Of a DNA stretch of 64,000 nucleotides, positions 43,618 to 54,464 are shown in pieces (the stretch's first letter is position 1; each line of letters opens with the position of its first letter). This stretch comes from Argyresthia goedartella (taxonomy: Eukaryota; Arthropoda; Insecta; Lepidoptera; Argyresthiidae), in contig OX463809.1 of the NCBI GenBank assembly GCA_949825045.1, positions 3,995,501-4,059,500 on the forward strand, given 5' to 3'. The position numbers were made by a program, and so were the translations under genes. The notes under the pieces were generated by a model. That model worked only from the letters and a program-made list of their open reading frames with translations, made no database searches and had not been told where the DNA came from.

Positions 43618-43773
43618 CTATTTAATCTGATGAAACTGATTACTTTAATTAAATGTATATATACCTTTTAAGTCTTGGTGTGTGTAGCTGTGGCAGGCAG
43701 TGCTTTAACCTATGTGAAAAATACAACACATGTCAATGTGCTACAAAAAACATAAACAGTGAAGTGAAGTTTA

Positions 43774-43843
43774 TGTAGTCAGATAGAGCTAATATACATG
43801 CAAATCACTTTTCAATCAAAGGTTAGCATTTTCATCATAATAT
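43774..43843 (-). ncRNA. SNORD44: Box C/D snoRNA, SNORD44-like
   Basis: C box ATGATGA (43832-43838), D box CTGA (43779-43782), 70 nt from the acceptor at 43709. The D-box guide TATTAGCTCTA pairs with TAGAGCTAATA of 18S rRNA, the region served by SNORD44 in vertebrates. One change next to the D box and an extra TA beyond 11 bp limit the duplex. Confidence 0.82.
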
Positions 43844-43870
43844 TCCCACTTAGAGGTCAGTCAAAATTTC

Positions 43871-43876
43871 TTTATT
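43871..43876 (-). terminator. Intronic poly(A) signal (AATAAA) after METTL6
   Basis: AATAAA on the minus strand lies 134-139 nt after the METTL6 readthrough stop (44010) and just upstream of the SNORD44-like gene. It would end a METTL6 mRNA before the snoRNA region. Confidence 0.5.
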
Positions 43877-44009
43877 ACTGTTTTACTTAGCAAATCTCAT
43901 TTACAGAACAGACTAAAAGAAATTACGCAATATCAGTACATATTCCCTTGTTATGTAATTGGCCAGTTCCGCCCCCTTATCAACACTCTCACTGACACGG
44001 ACCATTAAC

Positions 44010-45094
44010 TCAATAATTTTCTAACTCACCACCAAAACTTGGCTTTCTATATTTGCCCTGGACAAAGATCCTTGGGACATCAATGCCTTCTTTGAAATTG
44101 ACCGTCCGTCGTTGCACATAGGTGTTCATCATGATTTCAAAGCCAACGCCACTGAACAGCTGTGAAAGCTCCTCTTCACTGAAGTAGTAGCTTCTGCAAG
44201 AGAAAATAATGTAACAAGGCTAGACATCCATAACAAATGCATGCAATGCAGCATGGCGGCCTCAAAAAGTGATAATTTTTGAATATTTTAAAAGTGGGGG
44301 CTTCTGCCCCCTTATCGACAATGACCGAACTCGTGAGATAGTATTGAGAGGTGTTTTCATAAATTTTATTTTAACCAAGCTTTTCATCACCATTAGGGAA
44401 TGTCTTACCTAGTACCATCTTGCCGCATGTAGAAGTTATCAGCAATCTTGTGCCCAGGCTTGAATCTCAACTGAGCCATATCATATCTTCCATAGTCTCT
44501 AAACAACAGTAAGCCGCCCGGACGAAGTGCTCGATAAGCAGCTTTAACCGCCAACGCCCAAGATTCAGGATGTATCGCTGACAGCACAAATATCAGGCTA
44601 GCCAAGTCCACGGAGTTTTCTTCCACGTGCTCAAACAATTGGCCGGTGGTCACGTCAGCACAGAAAGCCTTCATCCTGCTCTCATCATACAATTTGTTGG
44701 CCTTGACAAATTCCACGGCACGTGGTGAAAAGTCACATGCGTAGAAAAAGAAGTTGTTGAACCCCTCTTCTATTAGCGGAAACACCATGTTGCCAACTCC
44801 GCAGCCGAGCTCCAGATAAACTATGCGCTGGTCAGCCTCGAAGTTTATAAGCTCTTGGAACTCACGTGTTGTCCAGTGCCTATCTCTGAAGAATTTGGTC
44901 TCGTTTCGTTTGTAGAAAATGTCCCAATGGCGTTTCGCTTCACGTTCTAATTTCGCGGCTTTGACTTCCGGAATCAGCCGGCTGTTCTGAGCTTCCAGGC
45001 GCTGCTTCTCTCCTTCGGATAATTCCTTCAAGCGATGGATGAAGACATCACCGTTCGCATCAATGCGAACATCTTGTTTTTCATCTGTTTGCAT
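44010..45094 (-). CDS. METTL6: METTL6-type tRNA N3-methylcytidine methyltransferase, two or three exons
   Basis: Exon 1 (45094-44409, ATG in context CAAGATG) ends ACTAG/GTAAGA. Exon 2 (44193-44030) starts after TCTCTTGCAG and keeps the frame. The product is close to the 284 residues of human METTL6. It has HWDIFYKRNETKFFRDRHWTTREF (56-79), the SAM-binding LELGCGVGN (94-102), YACDFSPRAVEFV (118-130), SLIFVLSAIHPE and GGLLLFRDYGRYDMAQLRFK, then RSYYFSEEELSQLF and VPRIFVQGKYRKP. METTL6/METTL2/METTL8 enzymes methylate C32 in tRNA anticodon loops; DRHWTTREF favours METTL6. The end is ambiguous: read through, the protein ends SFGGELENY at 44010; spliced at the donor 44029 to 43709, it ends SFGG with a TAA at 43707-43705 and leads into the snoRNA host exons. 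Confidence 0.9.
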
Positions 45095-46738
45095 CTTGTA
45101 AAGTTTTAAATTATATAAAACGACTTACTTGTTGCTGGATACATTACGGACGTAGGAATGTTACTGAACACATATTTCTTTTACTTTTAAGCACCAGAAT
45201 AGAATATATTCAAATCGCTCCCTCACGAACAACATGAGTGACGTGTGATGGAATGGATGACAAATGACAAACGAACAAAACGACACCTCCATCCAACGCC
45301 CTATTTCTCCAACCAATAATGAAGTGAACGAAACGAAACGAACGAACGAAAATTAGAGAATGTGTCAAAAAAAAAGACATTGAAAAAAGCATAGACAAGT
45401 ATCAACCGACGGTTGTTGTCCGTTCCGATTCCGTCCGACAAAACGGAACGTTAAAATGGCTGGCTGGCTCGTGCTAAGAACAAGGCTCTTGAAATTATCA
45501 GCACCACCGCCATCTAGTGACAATTGCTTATAGATTTGCTTTCTATTTTCTTAACTATGAAAATATAAATATGAAACAGTTAAAATCAAATACCCTCCCT
45601 GACTGGTGTGTATAGTTCTTTTGTTAGTGTGTGTGTGTGTGTAATATAATTGTCTAGTGGACTGAGTCTAACATTAAAAATCATGGCAAACGCTGAACAA
45701 TCCCTAAAGATAAAAGGGGTCGTCGATTTATGAAGTATAATTTTTATACTTAAACATAATTTTGTGAAGGAAAGACCACCAATTGAGAACAATGACGTCA
45801 CATCACAATATATCACATACAACGTTAATTAAATTACATGTAAGCTTAAAACTGACGAACAAAAAAGCGTTTTGACAGTTCATAAAAGTATGTTTGTTGC
45901 CTAACCTTAAGTATTTAAATATTTGGTTGGAGTGCAGCTGGCAGCACAGCAGGTTGCATTGCAAGCATGCTTCTTTCATCAGACCAATTAACCGCATTGT
46001 CATTTCGTGAATCAGATTATAAATGTCTTTGTCTGTTTGGTGTCTGCCTGCTAACATTGTTTGCGAAGAAAACAATGTTCCTGATCGGGGACAACGCTTC
46101 CCCAGGCAAGCACATGGCTTCCCCAGGACTTGAGATGAGACATGCTGTGTGCTATGCTAGATTATGCTTCTGATACCAAGAAAAAGTTGTACAGCAAGAT
46201 TAAGATAAATCAAAGAGTGGCCAAGTAAAGCCAATTCTGTTGGCCTCTGAATGCCGCCTGGAGGGGAAAGGGCTTATGGGTACGAGAGATGAATGAAGGG
46301 CTCATGGGTACAAGAGAGTCATGAAAGAGGGAGGGAGAGAGAGATGTAACAACTAGCTCAGAGGCCAAGAAACCTGGCGCGGGCTGTACCCAGGCTAATA
46401 AGTTCCTGTCTGCTCTTGCTCTGCTAAACCATGATTACACGTGGGCCTCGTTTCGTTGTGCGAGTTATTTCAATGTTAATCCAATCTACAGTTCGCGAAC
46501 CAAATCACAAAGAAAGTCGCTGCGCTGCATAGACCAACAAGAAGAAGAATTGGCTCGCCTGTCCCCTCGCCTCACCGCCCCATGCGGCGCCACGGGCGCG
46601 GGTGACTCCGCTGGGCTCCCCGCGCCCCGCCCCGCGGCCGCCTGCCCGCCATTCGCAACTAGACGCGAGGGCGAAGCGCACGCCCGCTCGAAATAAACTC
46701 GCGAACGACGCGCCGCGGCCCGCGGCCCCTGCACCGCC
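45095..46738. promoter_or_regulatory. Divergent intergenic region of METTL6 and Inx2
   Basis: The two genes point away from each other, 1.6 kb apart. 45290-45360 has repeated CGAAACGAACGAACGA. A (TG)n run is at 45626-45644. 46550-46738 is GC- and CpG-rich and must be the Inx2 leader or promoter; CTACAG at 46486-46491 could be a splice acceptor of a leader intron. 46320-46345 is GA-rich. Confidence 0.5.
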
Positions 46739-47818
46739 ATGTTTGATGTGTTCGGCTCCGTCAAGGGGCTCCTGAAGCTCGACAGCGTCTGCATCGACAA
46801 CAATGTGTTCCGCCTGCACTACAAGGCCACCGTGATCATCCTGATTGCTTTCTCGCTGCTCGTCACCTCGCGACAGTACATCGGTGACCCGATTGACTGC
46901 ATCGTCGACGAGATTCCGCTCGCCGTGATGGACACCTATTGCTGGATCTACTCGACATTCACACTGCCCAACAGACTCGTCGGGAAGGTGGGCAAGGATA
47001 TCGTGCAGCCAGGCATCGCGTCGCACGTCGACGGACAGGACGAAGTCAAGTACCACAAGTACTACCAGTGGGTGTGCTTTGTGCTGTTCTTCCAGGCCAT
47101 ACTGTTCTACGTGCCGCGCTACCTGTGGAAGACCTGGGAAGGAGGACGAATCAAGATGTTAGTGCTCGACCTGAACTGTCCTGTCGTCGGAGAGGACTGC
47201 AAGGAAGATCGTAAGAAGCTGCTCGTGGACTACTTCTCCTCAAACTTGCACACGCAAAACTTTTACGCGTTCCGCTTCTTCATCTGTGAAGTGCTGAACT
47301 TTATCAACGTTGTGGGACAAATCTATTTCATGGATTTCTTCCTGGACGGTGAATTCTCTACATATGGAAGTGACGTTGTGCGTTTTACGGAGATGGAGCC
47401 CGAAGACCGAGCGGATCCGATGTCGCGCGTGTTCCCTAAAGTGACAAAGTGCACCTTCCACAAGTATGGTCCCTCGGGAACCGTGCAGAAGTTCGACGGC
47501 CTGTGCGTGCTGCCGCTGAACATTGTGAACGAGAAGATTTACGTGTTCCTGTGGTTCTGGTTCATCATCCTGTCGATCATCAGTGGGCTGTTGCTGGTGT
47601 ACCGCGTGGCTGTGGTGGCGGGGCCGCGCGTGCGCCTCTACCTGCTGCGCGTGCGTAGCCGGCTCGCGCCGCAGGATCAGGTCGAAGCCGTCGCGAGAAA
47701 ACTGCAGATCGGCGACTGGTTCGTGCTCTACCAGCTCGGGAAGAACATAGATCCACTCATCTACAAAGAGATCATAGGCGAATTGGCAGAAAAGTTCGAA
47801 GGGAAGGACACTGTCTAG
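46739..47818 (+). CDS. Inx2: Innexin 2, gap-junction channel subunit
   Basis: A single uninterrupted frame of 359 residues from ATG at 46739 (context GCCATG). It starts MFDVFGSVKGLLKLDSVCIDN, highly conserved among insect innexin 2 proteins. Four membrane segments are visible, about 25-45, 108-128 (with the family mark YYQWV at 108-112), 180-200 and 268-292. Each extracellular loop has two cysteines (C54, C68; C238, C256), as in all innexins. Innexins form the gap junctions of invertebrates at the plasma membrane; innexin 2 is the broadly expressed epithelial form. The coding region is much richer in GC than its surroundings. The lack of coding introns contrasts with many innexins and agrees with what I recall of lepidopteran Inx2. 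Confidence 0.97.
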   Translation: MFDVFGSVKGLLKLDSVCIDNNVFRLHYKATVIILIAFSLLVTSRQYIGDPIDCIVDEIPLAVMDTYCWIYSTFTLPNRLVGKVGKDIVQPGIASHVDGQDEVKYHKYYQWVCFVLFFQAILFYVPRYLWKTWEGGRIKMLVLDLNCPVVGEDCKEDRKKLLVDYFSSNLHTQNFYAFRFFICEVLNFINVVGQIYFMDFFLDGEFSTYGSDVVRFTEMEPEDRADPMSRVFPKVTKCTFHKYGPSGTVQKFDGLCVLPLNIVNEKIYVFLWFWFIILSIISGLLLVYRVAVVAGPRVRLYLLRVRSRLAPQDQVEAVARKLQIGDWFVLYQLGKNIDPLIYKEIIGELAEKFEGKDTV

Positions 47819-48540
47819 TTCAAGAAAGAAGAGAATCGAAATTTGGGCAGCTTGAAGGGTGTATTTATTATCGTGTCGAAGGGGACCGGTTCGTGTCGAT
47901 GCAGTGCGGCAACGTGGTGGCGCGACGTTGCCGGCCCTCGCTGCTACCTGCGCTCGCGCCGGCCACCGACCAGACAAAGCCCTGGGAGCGGCTGCGCGCC
48001 GACATTCCATTTATTTAGTGCTTTGTTGCGGGGAACGACCTCTGGATGGGCCACATTCATATTCCAGGATCGCTTTAATATTTTAAAAGCTTACCTAGTA
48101 AAGACTAAAAGACTCAAAGAACTTTCAAGCGCCTCAATATTGTTTGACAGAGGCGAGCCTGCGCCGGGCGGGCGCGTCGGCATTTAGCTGTTCCAGGCTT
48201 GCTTCCACATAGTCGTAGATGTAGGACTTAGGAGAACCTCGTGCCTTTGTTTGTATTGTATTTGTGTGCGAGTTATTCAAGAAGGGACGTCTCATTGTGA
48301 TATGTAATTATGGTAATCTAAATTTTAGGTGTAGCATGTACGATACTGTACGAATGAGCGAATGGACGGCTAGTATTTTAATATTACTAAGATTAAGACT
48401 TAAAATTAATATCGAATGTTCACTCGATACGATATTGTATAAAGCAATAATTAATTGACTATTGTAGAAATCCGATTTTTGAAATACGATTATATCGATT
48501 TATCCACATCGCTTGTAATTGTGGCATTTTATTAAATGAT
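47819..48540 (+). other. Inx2 3' untranslated region
   Basis: The GC-rich composition falls off after about 48190. ATTAAA at 48530 is a possible poly(A) signal. No other open frame is credible. Confidence 0.45.
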
Positions 48541-49996
48541 GATGACAAGGTCCTATACTGACTTATAATAATGTCTTTTTATACTGACTTCAATCGAGTC
48601 ACAATGGATAATATTTGCTGATATTATATTTACTATCACTGAGTATATGTTACTTTATTTAACTACATTTTCTAAGGTCCCCCTACAACCATGTATTTAT
48701 AAGGAACTCGTAACCTGGGAGTACATTCACAAAATGTCAACTGAATGATTGGTTGAACATTGTCCAATGGTCACGATTTTATTTGAGAGTCACGCACTTT
48801 CTCTTGTAGATTTCTACAATATTTTATTTCATATTAAAATATTGACTTTTGGAAGACCACTTGAGATCAGACATTTGTTAACTAGATCTTTTACTATCTT
48901 ATCAAACGACTGATACCTACAAGGCTGGTGATGCGAACGAAAGATACTGATACGGGTTGTCATACTTAATTTAACTGTAGATATGCACCTAGACTCTGCC
49001 TTGCAACCTCGTGACTGCGATGAACACCCAACTCAAATCCTTTAAAGGGCATGCATTTAAAAATATACGTAACTCATTCTTCAAACTGCATTGTTTCAAT
49101 ATATCCTTGGGAGCAACGTCACCACAAAATATTATAGGTAACTGTAATAACGGTAATTTCTGGGTAGACACTAAGCGAATGAAGCATGAAGCACTCGTCT
49201 TCAAACAAAGCAAAGCAAACCCCAAATAGTCATAGTAACAAATCTGATCACAATCGAACATAAGCTCTCAAGCTTTCAGAAAATTCTAAGAATTCTTTTC
49301 TTTGAAACAAAACCACCAGCTTTTGGTAAACAGTGTTTTTCCGGTCGCACGGTGCCATTCGTCGAGTGACCAGCACGCACCTTTTGTTTGGTGTTTTACA
49401 AACAAAGATCTGGTTTTAGGAAACGCTTACCTGCTGCAGAGACAAACATGCTTGGAGAGAAAAATTTAAAAAAGAGTGGAAGGGAAGGAAGTAATATGTA
49501 CGGCCATCATATATAATTAATAATTGGGATTGTGAACAGGAAGACCAATACTTTGACCAGGTCATAACACTTCTGGAGTAAAAAAGACAATTAATAGTAG
49601 TTTATGTGACTTTTTATAATGCAAGGCGTTTAAAATACGAGTCAGTTTCATAATAAAATCACCTGTGCATTTTAAAGCCAACACACAGTACAATAACATA
49701 CACTGCGTTATCTGTACACATACTTACTATAAGCTCTCTATGATGTGTTCAGGAACCGCATGTTAACGACCGGCATTGCGGCATTGACATTTAATTTGAA
49801 TTCATCTCGACTGATATTAGAATTGGGGTCAAACCAAAATTGCTTTGTTTTTCAGACGTTCGGTATTTGGATGTAATAAGAAAATCGAATTCGATGTTAT
49901 TAGGAAGCAATAAGAACATTTTCACAGACAAGAAATGTGCTCTAACAAAACTGTTTATCTTTAAGCTGGTCGTAACTTATGTACGCATTATAGAGG
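48541..49996. other. AT-rich spacer, no gene seen
   Basis: 49589-49605 (TAATAGTAGTTTATGTGAC) matches the end of the MITE at 51625, so it is a fragment of that family. Nothing else was recognised. Confidence 0.35.
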
Positions 49997-50000
49997 GTTC

Positions 50001-50121
50001 ATATAAAATACATATCAGCTCAAGAGATGCTCTCTTGAGCTGATATGTATTTTATATTTGTTCTACACATATCATAGTGTCTGAAACAAATATAAAATAC
50101 ATATCAGCTCAAGAGATGCTC
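50001..50121. repeat. Triple foldback: two overlapping near-perfect palindromes
   Basis: 50001-50027 and 50031-50057 are exact reverse complements (27 bp) around TGC. The second arm, extended to 50062, is again mirrored by about 50085-50116. The core ATCAGCTCAAGAGA therefore occurs as +, -, +. Confidence 0.85.
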
Positions 50122-51624
50122 GTCTGTTATGTAGGCTCTGTTCAGGTAAAACCTTTGACCCCGTTGATGTCTTTTCTAAGACCGCCCAAAAGGCTTTGCC
50201 ACAGCTTTTGCGAAAGCTCTGTTATTAATCTCTCTCTCCTTAAATAGTTATTAAAAAGGACGCTATGAGTGGGATGAGAAAATATTCCACTCCGCACGTG
50301 TACAAATGTATATGTCTAGAATGCACATATAATTTATTATAGTGCATCATTCGACCTCACAACATCAACTTTTGCAGTTTGGACCTTTAACCAAGTTATA
50401 CATATAAATGCCGCCAAAGCGAGTATCTACATATACGAGTACTAGTATATGCCGATGAATTAATGGCACATAACAGAGTTTTACATAACGAAGGCAAATT
50501 TGTTTAAGTGTAATTTTTATAACTTGACATCATACATGCTCAGTAAGTAGGATTTACTGCTATGCAAAGAGGCTGTGTAAGAAAGCATTTATGGAAAACG
50601 TTCCATTTTCAAATCACTTTACGTCACACTATGGTTGAATTGTAAAGTTCACTTTGCAGATCAAGCTTTGCTAAACTACTTGGTCATACAATCTCTTTTC
50701 TTATAAAATTATAAGAAAACTTTTTACTGTAAAAAGGAAAACAACGGAAATGGCTTCATTTGATTTCATGTAATCTAAATGTGTGTTGCTTGCGACTGGA
50801 ATAAAATAAGTAATTACAAGTTTTTACTACTTAAAATTGTGTTAGTTCAGTCTGCATGCCTGATGTCTGTACAATATCTTTTACTGAACAAATTCAGATA
50901 CCGATACCCAAAAGCCTACGAGATTTCAATAAATGCCGTGCATAAAAAGGAATACAATCTCTGTCAGAAAGTGAATCGCTTGTACATTTCAGTCAGTTCT
51001 CTAAAACTAACAAACCATCATCATTGTGTTTCTACTTCTCTATGTTTTATTACATTTTGTCATACCTATGTACCTAAATATTTTATTTACCTCGCATGAA
51101 TGATGTAAAATAGAATGCTTACGTCGGTTGTAAGTAGCTGTTACACCCTCGAACTATATTCTTTCTCGGTTGCACTCGATCCAGCGCGCACGGGCGCCAA
51201 ATCGGATCTTCTTCTGTGATTGATAGCTCACTTACGTCCCTTATGTAACAATCTACTATTACATGAATCCTGGCTAGAACAGCGCGGGAATAAACGCTGA
51301 TTCCGACTATGTACTTAAATTGATAAGCAGGTTGGTGTTGCTTAAACCAATTTGCCTTTCACACATTGATAGGTACTTACGAAAATCAGGTGATGCTTTC
51401 TTAGCATGATATTATTATTGTCAACGGACACATCTTGTTAATGAAATCAAGGAAGGTGATACCCTCATACGGGTCGTAGACAAACAGTGATTGCGTTTTA
51501 TCATCGGCAGACGAGGAGGAAGTAAATCACGGGCAATTTCGAGTCAAGGTCGTTCATTGTACACATGCCTAATTAACTGTTGTAGGCTGACCGACTTCCG
51601 TTTGTTGCTAACGTCACTTTATTG
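50122..51624. other. AT-rich spacer, no gene seen
   Basis: Open frames such as 50779-51099 have no recognisable motif. 51180-51200 is locally GC-rich. Confidence 0.3.
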
Positions 51625-51909
51625 ATAATAGTAGTTTATGTGACTGCTACTTAATGGAGGGCATTAATACTCAAGATAAATAATATCACTCGAGAGTTTT
51701 AATTCCTAATTATGTACAGTTACATACACTAGTTTATCTACACACATATCATATTCGTTCGACATTCAAATTTCGAACGCCGACGCCCGGCTGCGTGCCG
51801 TACTACTGAACAAGCTAAACAACTGCAGAGCAATGATCAATTCCACAATGCCGGTCAAGAGAGCTTATTAATGCCCTCCATTATGTAGCAGTCACATAAA
51901 CTATTATTA
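51625..51909. repeat. MITE with about 42-bp terminal inverted repeats
   Basis: Left end AATAGTAGTTTATGTGACTG to GGAGGGCATTAAT (51627-51670) is mirrored by ATTAATGCCCTCC to CAGTCACATAAACTATTATT (51868-51909). Noncoding interior. Related pieces lie at 49589 and 57963-58138. Confidence 0.8.
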
Positions 51910-52232
51910 TTTGTCAAAATCAAATGCACCTGTCTACACTATCATCGCAAGAACTTCTTTCGTCTCCGGTTACTCCGACTTCCTTTTCTTGTTCCACTTC
52001 AATATCACTTGACAATGGCTCCATTTCTATTTTTTTTTGCAAAATATTGTTTCCGTTTAAAGTCACAACTTTGGAGTCTTTTCTGCAGACTGGATTATTG
52101 GATTATTGGACGAAGAGGCGGCCGATGCCACTTTGAATACACAAAAGTAAAAGTGCAAGCTTCAACGTGAACAAGATCGATACCGATAAACAGGGTCGAT
52201 GCGGGCTTGCGGAGCACTATGACAAAGGTGAC

Positions 52233-52352
52233 GCAGCAGAGCCTCTGCGGGTGTGCGGGACGGCAGCAGGGCCTCTGCGGGTGTGCGGGACGGCAGCAGA
52301 GCCTCTGCGGGTGTGCGGGACGGCAGCAGAGCCTCTGCGGGTGTGCGGGACG
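52233..52352. repeat. 30-bp minisatellite, four units
   Basis: Units of the form GCAGCAGAGCCTCTGCGGGT plus GTGCGGGACG. 30 is a multiple of three, so a 10-residue repeat (AAEPLRVCGT) appears in one frame. The surrounding frame (52167-52538) is otherwise unlike a gene. Confidence 0.85.
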
Positions 52353-52429
52353 TCAGCCCGTCCGCGATTTCCTCTCACCCCTCTGGCCGTCAATCTTGAC
52401 ATGGATTGTAGGTACCTAAATAACGGTAT

Positions 52430-53440
52430 GGCTGAGGTCAAGTTATGCCCACTTTTAGATCAGTTATTCAATACTCCATTATGTGAGACATGGAGCTGGC
52501 CCATCGCCGCAGCTATGGATACGTTATCTTCGGCTTAAATGGACTTAGGGATGGGCCCTACCACGGATGGACCGCGAGTTAACGATAAAATGGGGTCAAT
52601 ATTTACAACTCATACAAACAGGAAACATGATTTGATTTTATTTTTGCTCATTTTTACGTAATTATGTCGAATATAATCCCATCTTTTTCACCTTAACCTC
52701 ATTTGCTGGAAGAGTTCTCTTATTAGCTCGCCTTTGCACACTATTTTCATGTAACATGTTCATGTGACGTAATTTGCATTGTCAATAAGGGGCGGAGCTA
52801 TGCGCGGATCTCCTTCTCTTTTTTCGGATAGAGAAGGAAAGAGAGATTAACCAATATATATAGATTGACGCTTACTCACAACGCAGAGTTCGTCACTTCA
52901 TCTAGGGGTTTTGAAAACCCCACCGTTCCGTTCCACGTCACTTCAAATTCGTAATTATTATTGAATTTAATACTAATTAAAATAAAAACGTGCAAAAGAG
53001 GGGACTTTTATGTTTTTAGGTCTCAGGTTAGCAACAGCAAGTGCACAGGTACTTGCTAACTTGCTTGTTCCTAAGCTAAATGCACAATTGAGTATGTAGC
53101 GCCTAGTCATACAATCTAATAGAATAGCCGTTTGCAGCTGCATGACTCTTGCATTTGTTTATGAATACATCACGTAGGTGGGCACCGCAGTAGATCAACG
53201 AAAGGGCTCAATAAATGCAAGCCTTGCATTAATAGAGCAGCTGCAGCCAATGTTGCTGTGGACAAATTATTGCAGTTGTAGCAGTTTAACAACTTACCTA
53301 AGGGCAAAGAACTTTTACAAGATAATGCATTTGATAGCCTACACTTTATAGTAAAGCCACATTTAATTACTAGGAGACACTGTGACTGGGACCTAGAAAC
53401 AGCGGCGTCAAAAACATAAACTAACATTCAAGACCACTAC
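52430..53440. other. Repeat fragments and spacer
   Basis: 52440-52520 matches SINE B parts (AGTTATTCAATACTCCATTA, CCCATCGCCGCAGCTATGG). 52688-52745 resembles the 3' end of the LINE at 30155. 52850-52920 has a TATATATAGA element and a GGGGTTTTGAAAACCCC palindrome (52907-52923). No gene is seen. Confidence 0.35.
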
Positions 53441-53449
53441 CGACCAGTG

Positions 53450-53610
53450 GTCCAACAGCTATGTCCAACTGGTTGTACCATGGGAACGTAACTCTACCCA
53501 TGGTCCAACTGTCAAAATACTTTTTTTGTCTGCATTTTATTGTTATGACCCGTGGTACAACTGAGGGGCATTAATCCAACTGGTTGTACCACGGGGAAGT
53601 AAAATTATAC
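53450..53610. repeat. Repeats of GGTCCAACTG/GGTTGTACC type
   Basis: TCCAACTGGTTGTACCA occurs at 53462 and 53577. Related TGGTCCAACTGT and GTGGTACAACTGA lie between and after (53503, 53551, 53729). This is a small foldback-type cluster. Confidence 0.6.
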
Positions 53611-53725
53611 CTCGCGCCACGAATTAAGAGCGCTGGGCGACGTTGGCGGGAATTAATGCGCATATGTACAGGTATTGAAAAGTGACTACTGCGCATTCAA
53701 GGCCACCGTGGTGCGAGGTATACCT
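53611..53725. repeat. MITE with ACCTCGCGCCA terminal inverted repeats
   Basis: Starts ACCTCGCGCCACGAATTAAG and ends TGGTGCGAGGT. An inverted relative lies at 37545-37705. Inserted in the GGTCCAACTG cluster. Confidence 0.75.
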
Positions 53726-54464
53726 TGGGTCCAACTGTAAGAATGCTATAATTATTGACAGTTAAGGCGTCACTATTTTTGACAGGTGTCATGATTTTGA
53801 CAGGTCTTACTATTCAAGACGCGTGGTTTTGTTCTGACAGGGATTCACAGAGTTCGACACTTGTTCTCGACAGTCAAGAAGTTTTAAGTTTCGGATCAAT
53901 CTAAATCCGTCCAAAATCTAATTTACGATGACGACTTCTGTTATTTTTTATTTGTTCGTAATTAAAACATCAAACTTTTTTATCGACTTGTAATCGTAAA
54001 ACGATATTATAGGTCTGCTGCCACGGTCGCGAATTTAGTCTCTACTGCCTGAGAACATGGGCTAGTGTTGTGTAGCTCGTAAGTTTATCTATCTTTATTT
54101 AAGTCCTGGCAGCTGTTGATTGTCAGGACACATTTGGTAGTCGTTTCTTTGGCTATGTAATGTTGAGAGGTGTATTTGTTTATCTAATCCATCGATAAGA
54201 CATACGACGTTATCTTTGATAGTACTATACAATACATACATACGTATATCGTCACGCCTTGGGCCAGAAAGGGGTGACAGAGACACGATTTGAACCAACT
54301 TTCAACTAGTAATTCAACTTTAGAATACAGATCAATGATATAGAAAGACCCCTATCCGCCGCAATACTTACTTATTGCAGTTTAATAACCTTGAGTTATT
54401 GAGGTACTTATATTACTTGTTCTCGTAATTGGTTCAATGCCGTTAACATTGCCAAAGACGAAAG

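Larger units (their letters stand above)
38130..44028 (-). ncRNA. Multi-intron snoRNA host transcript (GAS5-like), probable METTL6 tail
   Basis: On the minus strand a series of short exon-like segments, each bounded by a polypyrimidine-AG acceptor and a GT donor, alternates with introns holding box C/D snoRNAs. Exons by signal: 43709-43665, 43473-43413, 43077-43039, 42846-42784, 42596-about 42551, 42369-42313, 39740-39664, 39428-39380, 39174-39120, 38729-38663 and 38474-38431. The exons are 39-77 nt and share no long frame, as in noncoding snoRNA hosts. The terminal exon is unresolved; an AATAAA (minus strand, about 38150-38156) marks the likely end. The intron between 42313 and 39740 is long because of a repeat insertion (41399-42069). 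A donor at the METTL6 exon end (44030/44029) fits as the entry. Sure of the snoRNAs, less of the exact exons. Confidence 0.75.

Noticed and set aside
44200..44408. A further snoRNA in the METTL6 intron
   Set aside because: TGATGA is present at about 44384, but no D box follows at a suitable distance and no guide is seen.
47240..48010. 256-codon ORF antisense to innexin 2
   Set aside because: Shadow of the GC-rich innexin frame.
51920..52100. Acidic minus-strand ORF reading MEPLSSDIEVEQEKEV
   Set aside because: Only about 60 codons, no recognisable domain, adjacent to a MITE; could be an exon but not supportable.
52167..52538. Gene encoding AAEPLRVCGT repeats
   Set aside because: The frame depends on a 30-bp minisatellite; outside it the sequence matches SINE pieces.
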